From NCBI GenBank assembly GCA_947652605.1, contig OX393576.1:50010966-50074965 (forward strand): a stretch of 64,000 nt of DNA, read 5' to 3'. The stretch comes from Elmis aenea. Lineage: Eukaryota; Arthropoda; Insecta; Coleoptera; Elmidae. This document shows, piece by piece, positions 12,070 through 23,460 of the stretch. The translations under genes were made by a program, and so were the position numbers. Under the pieces are notes generated by a model that saw nothing but the letters and a program-made list of their open reading frames with translations, was not told the DNA's origin and made no database searches. Within the stretch, counting starts at the first letter, position 1, and each line of letters opens with the position of its first letter.

Positions 12070-12668
12070 CCTCTTAAGCGCCGCGCTTGGCAAAGCAAAG
12101 TGCGCTCCTAGGCGGGGACTGATTTTTAACGCGTGCGTATATATACGTTATGTCCATAATCTAAACAGATACGTACGTCATGGCCATTGCACAGAAGAAA
12201 TGATAAAATCCGGATCATATTATGAATTATTTGAAGCAAACTTATTACAGTAATAATAATAAAAAATTCTTTTGTTATTAAAAATAAACGTAATACAGTA
12301 GTAAAAAATATTAAAATAAAAAAATTTTTGGTTTTATAAAATAAACACATTACAGACGTAGAAAAACAATATTATAAAATATTTTTTAATTATATAAAAC
12401 AATCTCATTGCAGTAATAATAATAAAAAATCAAAAAATCCTCCTGTAGTTTAAAATAAACGCGTAAAATGTATATCACAGCAAACAGGTTGAAACAAGTT
12501 TACAAACAGTAAAAATAGTACAGATAAACTAATGAAAACGTGCAAGCGAATATAATCGACAAGTTCATAGAGATACACACGAATTTGTACAACGCGAATA
12601 TATCCGTCATACGCGCAGACTAACGAAAATTCAGATGACAAATATATACGTCATAAGCGCTTAAGAGG
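12070..12668. mobile_element. piggyBac-type MITE with TTAA target duplication
   Basis: Termini CCTCTTAAGCGC (12070) and GCGCTTAAGAGG (12668) are perfect inverses, flanked on both sides by TTAA (12066-12069 and 12669-12672), the piggyBac target site. The subterminal regions also share ATATATACGT words in inverted positions. No transposase is encoded. The interior holds tandem A+T-rich units. Confidence 0.88.
12240..12465. repeat. four degenerate ~48-59-bp tandem units in the piggyBac MITE
   Basis: Units start at about 12243, 12291, 12350 and 12408 with ATTACAGTAATAATAA or variants and end with TTAAAATAAACG or TATAAAACAATC. Copies 1 and 4 are the most alike. Confidence 0.65.
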
Positions 12669-12700
12669 TTAATAATATCTTTAATACTTTGAACATAAAC

Positions 12701-12860
12701 AAACATGGGAAGCAAGAAGACACGAGAAGAGACTCGGAGGAAGACCTAGGAATACGTGGGACGATAGTGTGAAAAAAATACTAACAGAAAGAGGGATGAT
12801 CATGTCACAGGCAAGGAATATGGCAAGAAATAAAAAAGAGTAGAGAAAATGTATCCATAG
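12701..12860 (+). pseudogene. C-terminal tail of an RTE/other non-LTR reverse transcriptase
   Basis: One frame reads RLGGRPRNTWDDSVKKIL, then SQARNMARNKKE, a stop, then RKC. The GRPR.TW.D..K pattern followed by an A..MA..KK.WR motif is the usual extreme C-terminus of many insect non-LTR ORF2 proteins. The Trp of the final EWR motif appears to be changed to TAG (12841-12843). Downstream, 12861-12940 would be 3' UTR ending in a (TA)n tail, which suits an element with a microsatellite 3' end. The clade is uncertain. Confidence 0.6.
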
Positions 12861-12916
12861 CAGTAAAGAACATTAGGTTACGATTTCACACCCTACACCT
12901 TTGGATAAAAGGGTTA

Positions 12917-12941
12917 GATTATATATATATATATATATAAT
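12917..12941. repeat. (TA)n microsatellite
   Basis: A run of about eleven TA units, directly downstream of the non-LTR C-terminal remnant; it may be that element's 3' tail. Confidence 0.8.
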
Positions 12942-13529
12942 TCATAAACTTCAGTACCTGCGGCCTGAAATGTTTCAAGGTTCTAAAAACAAAGTTTAAA
13001 GGATGATTAAAATTGGTTCATCTAAAATTAACTACATAATATATCGTAAATTGAAGTTTCACAAATATTTCATAAGCACCTACAAAACGCAAAAGAAATA
13101 CACATCGTTTTTAATTTGTAAAATAAGACTCTTTTAAGCATGTTTATTGTATCGCCAAAATAAGGCAGAAAAAATGAAACAATTTCAATTTTTTTCACTC
13201 CCGAATCAGTTTTTATTATTTGGCAGTCGTAATCAGCATTTAATAATTAGTAATTTAATAGATTTAGCTTTTTTTGTAAAATATACATGTTGGGTAACCT
13301 TGATTTAAAAATTAACGTGAGAGATTAAAACATGTTCGTTTACCTAAATACTTAATTTATTATATATCATTCCATGACAAAAGGCAGTTTTTTTATTATT
13401 GAAATTCAAAAACCATTTGTTATAGTCAATGGTCTTCAAATGACAATTTATTTCGACGATGCAAGAGGCTTACAGTAAAATTATTATTAATACCTAATTT
13501 GACCATTTATTATGAAAGTGATATATGGT

Positions 13530-14075
13530 CCTTTTTTTGAAAACATTGAGAAGACAAATAATTTACGTTTAATTTAGTGTAATCTTTTAATTTGTAGACA
13601 ATTAACAGTTTGTATTAGGAGTATAAAACATTCACATGCTTTAACCAATTGAACATTCGTTAGTAAAATGATGATCATTTTTAATGAAAGGGATTTAATT
13701 CTATTTTCTGTAGCCTAATTAAACTTTTGGCCATCTAAGGAGTAAAACCACGCCATTTTACAATTAAATTGTGTATGATGCTTGTTGTTATTAATAAACT
13801 AAACCGGACCAAAACATTGCGTAATTCAAGTGAAACTGAAATGGAAAGAATTTAAGTTCATTAATGGCTCTAAAACTAAATATTAGTGAATTCTGAAAAA
13901 AACTAATTTGCTTGATCAATTTACATACATTTAAATTCATAGGAACGTGAGCAAACTTAGTAGACTTTCTCATTTTTGTAAGTCGACTGAAATCCAAACT
14001 CTAAAATATTTCGAAACAACGAACGAGGGACTTACACAACTTTTGTAATAAACAGCCCAATTAAACTTAAAATTT
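13530..14075. repeat. copy B of the old unclassified dispersed repeat
   Basis: It shares ordered blocks with copy A (405-890) and copy C (14590-14750 plus 16179-16540): TTGTAGAC..ACAGTTT, GGAGTAAAACC.CGCCATTTTA, TTATTAATAAACTAAACCGG, GTAATTCAAGTGAAA, and an ATTCATA.GAA motif followed by GAGCAAACTT. The short distance to copy C suggests a local tandem duplication. No coding is seen. Confidence 0.55.
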
Positions 14076-14589
14076 TGGCCCAAACTGGTTCTAAACTAGT
14101 TCTATTTAGCTACCGATTTCTGTGCGTACAATGTTACAAGTATATTTCCCAAAATGGAATAATATAAAAGTGTTCGTACCGCAAAACTTTTAAGAGAAGT
14201 TGAACTTTGTAAAAGACAGCCTCGCTCCAGCGATCTTCCACTTCGTTTGTTACGCAAAGGGGATTTGATTATGAATGTGTCAGGCGTCCGTTCCAGTTAA
14301 CGCTAACTAGCAACAAAACAGTAACGACGCGTGAATCTTTCAACTTTTATCGATAAATTTTGTGGTTTTACATGCACATAATAAATCGAGAAACAGTTAC
14401 GGTTCGCAAAATGCAACTTCGCGAAATGCAACTTTGAAAGTATTCTAATTTCTTCATTTAAAATACAGTTCTATGTAAAAGTTTTGTCATTAAATAATAA
14501 TACTCTACTTAGGTAGTAAATTACTTATTCATATTATTTTGTAATTGTTTTCTTATACTGATAATAAATAAATCCTTTATTATAAATGG
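14076..14589. other. no gene seen between repeat copies B and C
   Basis: Non-coding. A GC-richer patch at 14195-14345 has no recognisable exon. A small duplication (CGCAAAATGCAACTT then CGCGAAATGCAACTTT) lies at 14405-14437. Confidence 0.35.
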
Positions 14590-15058
14590 TGAAAGTTAAT
14601 TTTTGAAAAAACTTGAGAAACAAATTAATCTACGTATAATAGTGAGTACTTTTTATTTGTAGACCATATACAGTTTATTTTCAGCAGTCGAATTAAATAA
14701 TAGGCTAAGGAGTAAAACCGTGCCATTTTACAATTAAATTCACCATGTAAAGGACCCCACAGACCAACGCGATATAGCGGGAGCGGGAGCGAACATTTCG
14801 CGTTCATGGCGAAAATGTGAAATCGCGGGGTTGACTAAACCAGCGCGGTTTAGAGGATGCGGCATATGTTTGTTTATCGCGTTCAGAGCCAACCCACGTG
14901 GTTCATATTTACGTTTTATGATCTGTATAATATACTTTGTAATAAATGTGTTAAAATACATCTTCAGTTGAAGAGGAGGATCTGTTGTTACTAGCATAAG
15001 CAGAAAACGAAAATCGCTTCAGGTTATTTTTAAATAGTCGAATTACGGTGGTATCAAA

Positions 15059-15509
15059 TATGAACAAAAGATTTGAATATACTCGGTTGAATATCCCAAG
15101 AGAGATAAATACGACTGCCAAAACGTAATATGTCCTTACGTCCTTATTGGTGATGAAGGTTTTACTTTAAAAACATATTCAATAAGACCAGGAAAGTAAT
15201 TTATAATACAAGATTATGTACAGCAAGAAGAACTGTAGAAAATGCTTGTGGCATTTTAGATCAAAAATGGATAATATTTTATAGACCCATTGAGCTTGCT
15301 GTTTAAAATACACTATTAATTGTTAACACGGAATGTGTGCTCTACAACTTTTTATGAACAAAAAATTGCGATGAACAATATTTTGAATTCTTAGATCCTC
15401 CGGAAAGAACTTTGGAAACGTTTCAAAATCTTGTACTTGATCCCAGATGCACATCAAGTACAGCATTTGAAGCACGCGAAAAAATTGTTAGTCATTTCAA
15501 TAATTAGGT
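15059..15509 (+). pseudogene. PIF/Harbinger transposase (DDE_Tnp_4-like), C-terminal fragment
   Basis: Across frameshifts and stops the plus strand reads TRLNIPRE, PYVLIGDEGFTLKTY, ARRTVENACGILDQKW, FYRPIELAV, NTLLIVNTECVLYNFL and, near the end, AFEAREKIVSHFN then stop (15507). GDEGF carries the second catalytic Asp and VENACGIL the catalytic Glu of the DDE domain. The order, spacing and terminal REKI..HF motif match Harbinger transposases. Everything before about the second Asp is missing. Several stops show that it is inactive. Confidence 0.82.
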
Positions 15510-15618
15510 TATACTCTGCTTGACATTAATTATTTTTATTTACTATGCTGTTATTTCATTTACTTTTAAATGAATAGCATTACAACAAATGCTGATGGCT
15601 GGTCGAAAAATGAAGGAG

Positions 15619-15760
15619 TTTGTTGTTAAAATTGTTGTGTTTTAGTTGTTTCTTACTGTGTAATAATTGATCTAGACCTGTGTACTCCGTAAAACAACGT
15701 TTGATGGTCCAACCACCTAATAAAGACGATCATGAGCCAAAGTTAACAACAATAAACTTA
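15619..15760 (+). repeat. 140-bp block shared with the foldback at 24575-25262
   Basis: Downstream of the Harbinger transposase stop lies TTTGTTGTTAAAATTGTT, CTAGACCTGTG, CGTAAAACAACGTTT, GGTCCAACCACCT, TAAAGACGA and GAGCCA..A..AACAATAAA. The same blocks in the same order and orientation occur at 24917-25047. Confidence 0.85.
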
Positions 15761-15872
15761 AGGCTCGATGCACACGTACGTTTTTCCGCCGTCCCGCCGC
15801 CGTCCGGCGACCGGACGGCAGATTAGGCTCGATGAACACATACGTTTTTCTGCCGTCCGGTCGCCGTCCTCT
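15761..15872. repeat. two direct ~64-bp-spaced GC-rich units
   Basis: AGGCTCGATGCACACGTACG (15761) and AGGCTCGATGAACACATACG (15825) each continue as TTTTTC.GCCGTC. The second is followed by CCGGTCGCCGTCC, the inverse-like partner of CGGCGACCGGACGG at 15803. It resembles the terminal region of another small GC-rich MITE nested at the end of the Harbinger element. Confidence 0.6.
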
Positions 15873-16540
15873 TCCCCAATTAGTTCTCAAGGGTTATCTT
15901 TTTTCTCACGTTTTTGTTATCTTCGTGACCCAAATCGAACAGTATTGGATATTTTTGTTACAATGTTTATTAGATTTTCTGTCAAAGACATTGCCTACAA
16001 CAAACGCGAAACGCGGAAAAAATCGTGCACGCAGTGAGCTGAAACTAGAACGCTGCAATATACGGGATTTTGCTTGCCTGTCTGAACACGATCATATCCC
16101 GCCATTCAGGTCCCGCGCGTTTTTCGCTCCCGCTCGCGCTCCCGCTGGTCCCGCTATATCGCGTTGTTCTGTGGGGTCCTCAATAACGATCTTCTACTTC
16201 TACGAGTTTATTAAAAAAAATTATAGTCGTAATTTAATTTGCAAGAAGTAAATACATTATTAGATAAAACAACAACACTTTGTTATTAATAAAGCAAACC
16301 GGAGTAAGACAGGGTAATTCAACTAAAATTTAAATTTAAAATATTAAAATATAATAATCTTTATAATATGAATTATGATATAAGTCTATCAATGGCTCAA
16401 AGACATGGATATTGGTTTAATTATTTCCACAAAAAAATTATTAGCTTTAAGTTTACATATATTTATGAAATTCATAAGAAACTGAGCAAACTTGGTAGAG
16501 TTTAATAGTATTTTTATATTAATTAAATGCAAACAAATAT

Positions 16541-18100
16541 ATCTTGATTAAATATTGTCGTTTTAACTATTATAAAATTATCACTAGCATAAAAGCTTGT
16601 TTTTGCTTGTAAAAGTACTCTTTATTTGGAAAAATAAAAAATATGCTTTAATTAAGTCTTAGGTCAAATGAACACAAACACTCAAATATTAATTTAACAT
16701 ATTTTTTGTTCATACCATTTCTTAATCGATCGTGAAACAAATAGCATTTGTAAAATCAAAATCTATCTCAATCTTTGTATTTAGCAGTTGCCACTGTATA
16801 ACCAATAATCAAGCAGAACATAAACTTTATATGATGAAATACGATTATAAATAAAGAGCTGATTTAATGCTCGCGTAATTTCATCGTTAAAAAGTTAAAT
16901 ACTGTAGCAAGTAGTATATCGCGCGCATGAAACTTTTAAAACTTAACATTCTTCTTAAAAGCTCAACTTTATTATTAGCGTTTATCATCGAAACTTTAAA
17001 AGTGTTGTCTGCTTTAAAATATTACCGATTCCTTGAACTAACTTAAAGTGTCGCTACAGTATTTCTATCATATTAATTTTCAATCCCCTTTATCGGAGTT
17101 GATAGAGGTAATCAAGCCATAGACGGTCGTCATGGTTACAACCTAACCTCCCTATCACATACCATCCTTGTAATCAGTGCATAATCTTCAAGCTACTGCA
17201 GAACAAAATATGCTTTTTTACACAGTAAAGTAAAATGTTTTATTCGGTTAGATTATCTAATTATTATTACTAATCACATGGTTATTCGAGTAGTTACAAT
17301 ATCGGTGAAATAGGACAGAATTGCTTATTTGTGATAGTAATTTAACTTTTTTTTTTAAGTCGATAAATACTAGGTACCTATAGGCAATTATCAAAGTTTC
17401 ATCTCCTTTGTGTTTTCTAAATTATTAAGCTTATTAATTATTTTATAAGAAAACTTCAATGTTTCCTTACGTAAATGCTTTAAGAACGTTATGTTTCACC
17501 AACCAAGTATAAGCAATTTCTAAAAAAGAAACGACAATAGCTGCTTTTTTCTCTTTCTGATGATGAAAAGGTTACAAAGTTTCAGTTGCAGTTTAATAAA
17601 GCCGAATACATAAATACTTTTGTACGTTAGGGTGCAAAGAGGTAATTAACAATTACAACGTCGAGTTAATAAACACTGTAAATTTTAAAGGCTTAGCGAC
17701 GAAAATAAGTTCGAAATTGTGCAGTTTGTGTAAAAGTATCGGACAGCTTATATTTAAAGCTGGTTTTTAAGTCTAAAGATCTGTAAATTGATTTAATTTA
17801 TATACATTTGAAAACAAAACCAGGTTTAAAAGAATAATAAAAATTGAATTACAGTTTTTAATTTTCATCTTTCGGTTGAATTATTAAGAAAGTATTAAAA
17901 AAAATTTCAGTTTTCATTTAGTAAATTATATTAGCGTAGATTAAAGTTAGTTTTTTTTTTCGCTGCGACACAATTTGTTTCAAATACTATAAAATTTCTT
18001 TAAAACAAAATAAATACCTACTTGTTATTTAGTGATAGTAAGCTACTTTTAAAAGTTTATCTTTACAACTTTATATTTTTTGTAGATCTTGTTACTATAT
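16541..18100. other. A+T-rich, no gene seen
   Basis: No exon, repeat end or RNA gene could be supported. A slightly GC-richer patch at 17080-17160 has no obvious function. Confidence 0.35.
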
Positions 18101-18101
18101 G

Positions 18102-18185
18102 CAGCGGTTCTTAATTATTTTTAGTCTCAGATACCCTTTCACCATTAAAATTTGTTGAAAACCTCGAAGGGCTTTTGTTTATGTG
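18102..18185. repeat. solitary hAT-like terminus (CAGCGGTTCT..)
   Basis: GCAGCGGTTCTTAATTATTT followed by TCTCAGATACCC resembles the CAGCGGTTCCCAAAC-type end of hAT MITEs, also seen at 23182 and, inverted, near 33207-33237. No partner end is present. Confidence 0.4.
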
Positions 18186-18275
18186 TGCAATAGATCTTAA
18201 TAAATTAGGCAATATAAATAAATTATTTTTAAATATTTCTTAGATTGCAGAAAAATACCAATATATTCATACGTA

Positions 18276-18685
18276 CAGCGTCATTTCAAAAGTCTGCAAC
18301 AAATGGAAAAAAAACATTTTTTCTCAAAACAATTTATTCCTGAGAAAAGTTGGTGCATGTTCTAAAACTAATTTTAAGAATAAAAAAAGTTCTAAAGACG
18401 TTCATAGGACACTAGATTATTTTTAGCGACTTTAGAAATACTCACAAGAATAAAGTGCCCCTTATTTTAAGGTTATAAAGAAAATTAATTTTAAAAAAAG
18501 GTTGTTTGGAATTTAAAAATATGTCCTAATTTAAAATTTTACTTTGCATTTCAAATTTTATTCTTTTTAATAATTTTAATATCCAAAAAGTTTGCAACTA
18601 ATGGAAAAGTTTTTTATTATTGATTTCTCAAAAAAAAAAATTCGTTGCAAAAACCTTTTTTATTTGTTGCACACTTTTTGACGTG
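18276..18685. mobile_element. TA-flanked element carrying one ~300-bp monomer
   Basis: The left end is TA|CAGCGTCATTTCAAAAGTCT and the right end is the inverse ..CACTTTTTGACGTG|TA. A ~303-bp unit begins with AAAGTCTGCAACAAATGGAA (18289) and starts again at 18592 (AAAGTTTGCAACTAATGGAA). Monomer landmarks GATAGGACACTAGATT-like and AAAGTGCCCC(T)TATTTTAAG are shared with the tandem array at 27890-28530. Confidence 0.75.
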
Positions 18686-18822
18686 TATATGGTTGCACAT
18701 TTCTTTGTCTGAATGAAAATCGCTGTATATGAGGCTCTTCTAATGCATTTATTGTTCTAATGCATTTATTGTGGTAAATCAATAACATTACTTAGCATCT
18801 AAGCTCTATTGGTAGGTTTATA

Positions 18823-19021
18823 CAGGGCGTTTCTTAAATAATGCGAAAACATTCAGGTGGTGATTCCTTATCGAAAATTTAGGAGGGTCTTTTATTTAAT
18901 TTTTTTTCCTTAGACTCCGAAAGGAGACGTCTAAGAATTTTTTTTTGTATAAAAGTCCTCCCTTAATTTGCGATAAGGAATTACCTCCCGAATTTTTTCG
19001 CAATATTTAAGAAAGATCCTG
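18823..19021. mobile_element. 199-bp hairpin MITE, TA-flanked
   Basis: TA|CAGGGCGTTTCTTAAATAAT at the left and the inverse ending ..GAAAGATCCTG|TA at the right; the arms pair over nearly the whole length, with the apex near 18915-18930 (AGACTCCGAAAGGAGACGTCT). The same terminal block borders the larger element at 8745-9681, so this is a short member of that family. The minus-strand frame 18931-19116 is not a gene. Confidence 0.88.
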
Positions 19022-20166
19022 TATGTGTGTCTTTGCTGTGTTATAAATCTTGTTCCATATTTTTCTGCCCCTGCAGTCGGTTTTTCATACATTGATTTCC
19101 ATGATTCGTAAGTCATTTGGCACCTGATTATTTTATGTTACTCTGGATTCTATTTTTCAAACCAACGTAATTTAGAAGAATGAAATTGCTTCCAATTTTT
19201 CCAAATCTCTTTAATGATCTTGCGGATTTCTTAATAGGGTTTCGGGAAACTCCAAATTTATGCGGTCCACATATTGAGAAACGTTGCATAGTATTTAATG
19301 TACACTTACAAACAGAACATTATTAATCATTTTCAGTAAAACCTGCACTGTTTTTGAATAATTTTACAACAGTTATGTTGGTGAACTTTATAAATTGTTA
19401 AAAAGCCACAACAAAGCTCTGAACTACATACGTTGTCGTTGTATAAACTCCAGTTCCAAACTGTTAGTTCCGGATAGCATAATTAACAAAATCAGTTTCG
19501 AGATCAATTAGCAAAAAGTTTAGTTTACTGGCTATATTAACATTTTATTGTTATGTCCAGCAATAAAATGGTGCGTTTAATCCTTTTAACAGCCTAGTGT
19601 GTAAGTAGCAGTCAGCAAAATTACAACCAACCGTAAATTTAAGTTGTACTAACAAATACCAGGAAGAATTAGAGTTTATCTAAAAGGTTGAAACTTCGAC
19701 AGTATTGACTAACGGTTAGGGCTAGTTTAATTAAATTTGTTAACAGAGAGCCTGGTCTCCAAGAGCTTTGCAGGCCGTTTCGCTGCGATGATTTGGTAGT
19801 TGGACGTGGCCAGGCGCCACTTGTGAAAAGCTAATGTACCGATAAATCAGGCCGGCGTCGCGTGGTAGTGTCCGCATGTGGAAGAACTCTGAGGTTTCTC
19901 TTAAAATTGCAGTTTCGCATCGGTTGCGGTGTGAATTATTAAGATCTGGTTTTTACAACGTTTACCTGCTTTTTTTCGGCAGCTTTACGTCTGACCAAAC
20001 AAAACCGAACATTTCGCAATTCTAGAATATGTGTGACAGTTTAATAAAACGATAGTTTAGCAATTTCATTGTATAAATGAGCAGTATTTTACATTATTTA
20101 CAAGTTAGGACTAAATCTTTGCGATTGGTTACTAAATAAATATGATTTATCTTCAAAACCTTTATA
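19022..20166. other. no gene; GC-richer unique island at 19745-19960
   Basis: The island is much less A+T rich than its flanks, is not inverted or tandemly repeated, and has stops in all frames examined. A conserved regulatory element or a non-coding exon is possible but unproven. Confidence 0.3.
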
Positions 20167-20796
20167 CAGGGTGTGTATAAATTGGCGGAAGCGCCACACG
20201 GGACGATGTTCTTCGTAACATTCTAAGTCGAAAATCTTAATACAAAAATGTTGTACCATGCTTCCTATGGCCTCAGGAACCATTTAAAGAAACAAAAATT
20301 TGGCAACATTGCATCCATTGATTTGCGTTTGGACATTTTTTTATCAGCAATTTTTACTTAGGTATTTGTAATATTTGTTCGAACTGAAAGCCTACAGTTC
20401 GTAAACATAGCTGCAAACTTTTAGGTATCGTCTAATGTAAACTAGAAATAATTACAAGAAAAACAGAAATGACAGCTAATGACAATGTTGCCATGTGTAT
20501 TATTTTCATTCAAATCAGTGATTAACATAATTTTCAACACCGATTTTTGAAAGGAAAAGCACAATATCTAGGAAAAAATATTATTCGAAATTTATTTTTA
20601 TTCCAAATCGCAGCTTTTTCATTAAAAAATATTAAATAATAGCGTTTATTAAAGGACTAAATGTCAGAACTGTGACGACCTCTTGCAGATTCAGCAAGCA
20701 AGCATGGTACAACATTTTTGTATTAAGATTTTCGACTTAGAATTTTACGAAGAAAATCGCCACGTGTAGCGCTTCCGCCAATTTATACACACCCTC
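20167..20796. mobile_element. 630-bp foldback element, TA-flanked
   Basis: TA|CAGGGTGTGTATAAATTGGC at the left; the right end is the inverse, GCCAATTTATACACACCCTC|TA. Arms of about 115 bp pair through GGAAGCGCCAC and the CTAAGTCGAAAATCTTAATA region. The loop (20280-20690) is non-coding. The minus-strand frame 20098-20283 reads one arm. Confidence 0.9.
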
Positions 20797-23181
20797 TATG
20801 TAGATAAAAAGTTGTTTAAATCAGAAAGGACACGTGTTTTTACCTGCATAGTAAAGTCCCCCCCCCCAGCTCATGAAAAGAGTTAAAAAATTAAAAAAGT
20901 TAATGTACTTTTTTTACAACTTTCTTATTATCAACAGTTAAAATTTCAAATATGGTAGGTAGGTACGCATACGCATGCTGTACAGTACACCAGTGGTGAC
21001 AAACACGCGGCCGGCAGTTCCCTACAGTTGGGCCCTCGAATTAAAGCTTGAAGATGATTTCATTAAAGTAATAAAATGGAATCTAAAAAGATATAAAATA
21101 CATTTTTAAATCATTGCAAGTTATAAAAGTATTTCGTAAGCATTTAAGTTAAAACTTGAAATTAGGGAAAAACAATCAACAAATTGTTTATTTTTATACT
21201 CGCTTTTCGTACTTGCAAACATCAACAAGAACTAAATTATGGTTACGATTAAAGCAAATATGCTTTTAATATTCAAAAATTATTATTACAATTTAAAAAC
21301 CGATTTACATTATTCAAGGCAGGCGAACAAGGTTATTTACTATACCGGGTGATTCAGTTTGACTGTCGCACCCCTACCTATAACTTTTTAATTATTGAAA
21401 ATAACCCCAACAAACCTTATATTTTTGGAAACGGCGACAAATTCTCTATTAAATGATGTGCATTTGTTATCTCTACGATGACGTATGTCAAATCTGCGAA
21501 AGGCAACTGTTTTTTTTTTTTAATTACATAGTATAAATTTTTTGGTTGATTCGGATAGACAATTTAATTCTGAATCCGACCATGTATTAAAAAAGTATGC
21601 ATAGATAAAAAAAAATTCGAGAAAAATCAGTTCAAAGTTTATTCAAATTATGTTTGGTAGTGTAAAGGTGAACTGTGTTTATTAACATATTATTACATAC
21701 CCCTATGAAGTATTTATAATTTTGAATAATCAAATATTTGGATAATTCGACTTTAGGGTAATAGCCAAAAGCACAAAATTGAAATTTTTTAATCTTACCG
21801 TTTAGAAACAAACGAAATATTCTTTTTTAGTCCCTGTTAACCTATTTTTAGCTTTATAATAGCAGGTACTGTGCTAGGCATGAAAAAGTCAAATAGGGTT
21901 CCGTATTGTTTAAAAAACTATGCAAGGTGGTTAAAATAATGGTTAAAATAAAATGGGAAACACTAACTTTAACCATTTTTCACATTTCCTTTTACAGTGT
22001 CTGCTGAGAATAAAATAGTAAAAAACTGTTTCTAATTGTTTGTCATGTTTGCTCATTGAGTTTAATGTGTACCAATATATAGTGGATTTTTTTTATTGGA
22101 TAATTATAATTTTATTCCCTAAAATTGAACCCTTAACAATTTAATTAATGTTTGAAGTTACAACCAATCTAATTTCATCAAATCTCTTGTAATTAAAGTA
22201 ACGTAAAAAATGAAATTAAAGCAATGTCTTGATAGAGCGTGACTACGGCTAATAGAATTATGAATAATATATCACGCAATTACAAAGTACTATATTTACG
22301 TCCAGTTTAGATATCACAATAACTGTCCGGTGCTGCCTAAACTTGTAAATTAATTTCCTTATCGATAAGGTTTGCCATGGCATTCGTATGCAAATTTATA
22401 ATCTATAATGGTCCTAAATAATTCGCATTATCTACCCTTTCAATCAAAATTGTAGCTTGACAAGCAGAATTTCGCTGTCTGCGTACAAAGTATAAACGTT
22501 GTATCAATATCGAATCAGTGAGCCTGAAGCGTAAAGATAAGTATATTTTTTAAACAGGTGCATTTACAAGATTGTATCGTTTGTAAAGTATTATTACTGT
22601 CTGTTAAGATGTGTGATTGGCGTGGCTGATTACAACAGGTATAAAAATTTTGATTTACACGTGAATTATTGCTTCTATAGTTGTAAGACATGCCATTTTT
22701 GAATATATTATGCATATCATGAGAAATGTAAATAAAACTTGAATTCACGCGGGTTATTTGGCTGCGACATGTAAATTTTAATGAGAATCCAATATTGTAA
22801 ATTGCGCGTCTTTATTATTTTATCTGCGTCGTATAAACAAATAGAAGTACGCCTCAGTTGTTTTTTCCACCCTTTGATTTAATCTAACTAACTTTATGTA
22901 TTATTACAATTAAATGTGATAAGTAATAGGGACTATACAGGGGGTCCCAAATTCAAGGCTAAACGTGGAAATATATGTTTTACTGAGCTAAGAAATTGTT
23001 TAAATTGTGGCAAATTTGCGAAATTAGGTGCTAAATTAACATCTCAAAATTACCATGGCGCTATCAGTGCAAAAGTTATTTTGAAAAAAGTTAAAAGAAA
23101 AAGTTTTTTATTTCTTTTTGTTTTTTAAAATACTGAAAAATTAAGACTATTATCTGAAAGTAACTCTTTATTTTCTATCCG
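20797..23181. other. no gene; scattered solitary transposon ends
   Basis: Solitary termini include a hAT-like CAGTGGTGACAAACACGCGG near 20991, TACCGGGTGATTCAG at 21343 and TACAGGGGGTCCC at 22936. No matching ends were found nearby. The plus frame 22916-23128 begins inside the last of these and has no recognisable domain. The rest is A+T-rich unique sequence. Confidence 0.35.
20857..20866. repeat. poly-C run
   Basis: Ten consecutive C residues near 20857 in A+T-rich DNA. Confidence 0.7.
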
Positions 23182-23280
23182 CAGCGGTTCCCAAACTTAT
23201 TTTGTCACGAAACTCTTACACGATTTTTAAAAAATTGCGAAACCCCAACATATCTATATTTTATGCCCACCCTCAAATAT
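23182..23280. repeat. solitary hAT-like terminus (CAGCGGTTCCCAAAC)
   Basis: CAGCGGTTCCCAAACTTATT at 23182, a known style of hAT MITE end, without a visible right end before the mariner begins. Confidence 0.45.
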
Positions 23281-23460
23281 TAGTAATACTTTAAATTTAA
23301 ATGAAACAAAAAATTGTTTTATTAATACAAATTTTTTCTTGCTTTTTCTTATAGGTACATATTCAATGTAGTATAACAAATAGGATCATAAAAAGTATGA
23401 AATTGAACAAAATTATAAATATGTAACTATCACAAACATTCATTCTTAACCAACAATATA

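Larger units (their letters stand above)
14751..16178 (+). mobile_element. PIF/Harbinger element, non-autonomous remnant
   Basis: The left end AGGACCCCACAGACCAACGC continues as GATATAGCGGGAGCGGGAGC; the right end (16100-16178) is the inverse, with ACAGAACAACGCGATATAGC on the minus strand. Flanks are TAA on the left and CAA on the right, one mismatch from the 3-bp TWA duplication of Harbinger elements. Inside lies a C-terminal transposase fragment (15059-15509) followed by a 3' noncoding block and a further small direct repeat. The 5' part of the transposase is deleted. Confidence 0.8.
14590..16540. repeat. copy C of the old repeat, split by a Harbinger element
   Basis: The left half 14590-14750 and right half 16179-16540 align in order with copies A and B (GGAGTAAAACCGTGCCATTTT at 14709; TTATTAATAAAGCAAACCGG at 16283; GGTAATTCAACTAAAA at 16311; GAAACTGAGCAAACTTGGTAG at about 16478). 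The interruption coincides with the ends of the Harbinger element, so copy C is older than that insertion. Confidence 0.55.

Noticed and set aside
15768..16251. Two overlapping plus frames of 89 and 139 residues
   Set aside because: They lie in the GC-rich terminal region of the Harbinger element and translate its inverted repeat.
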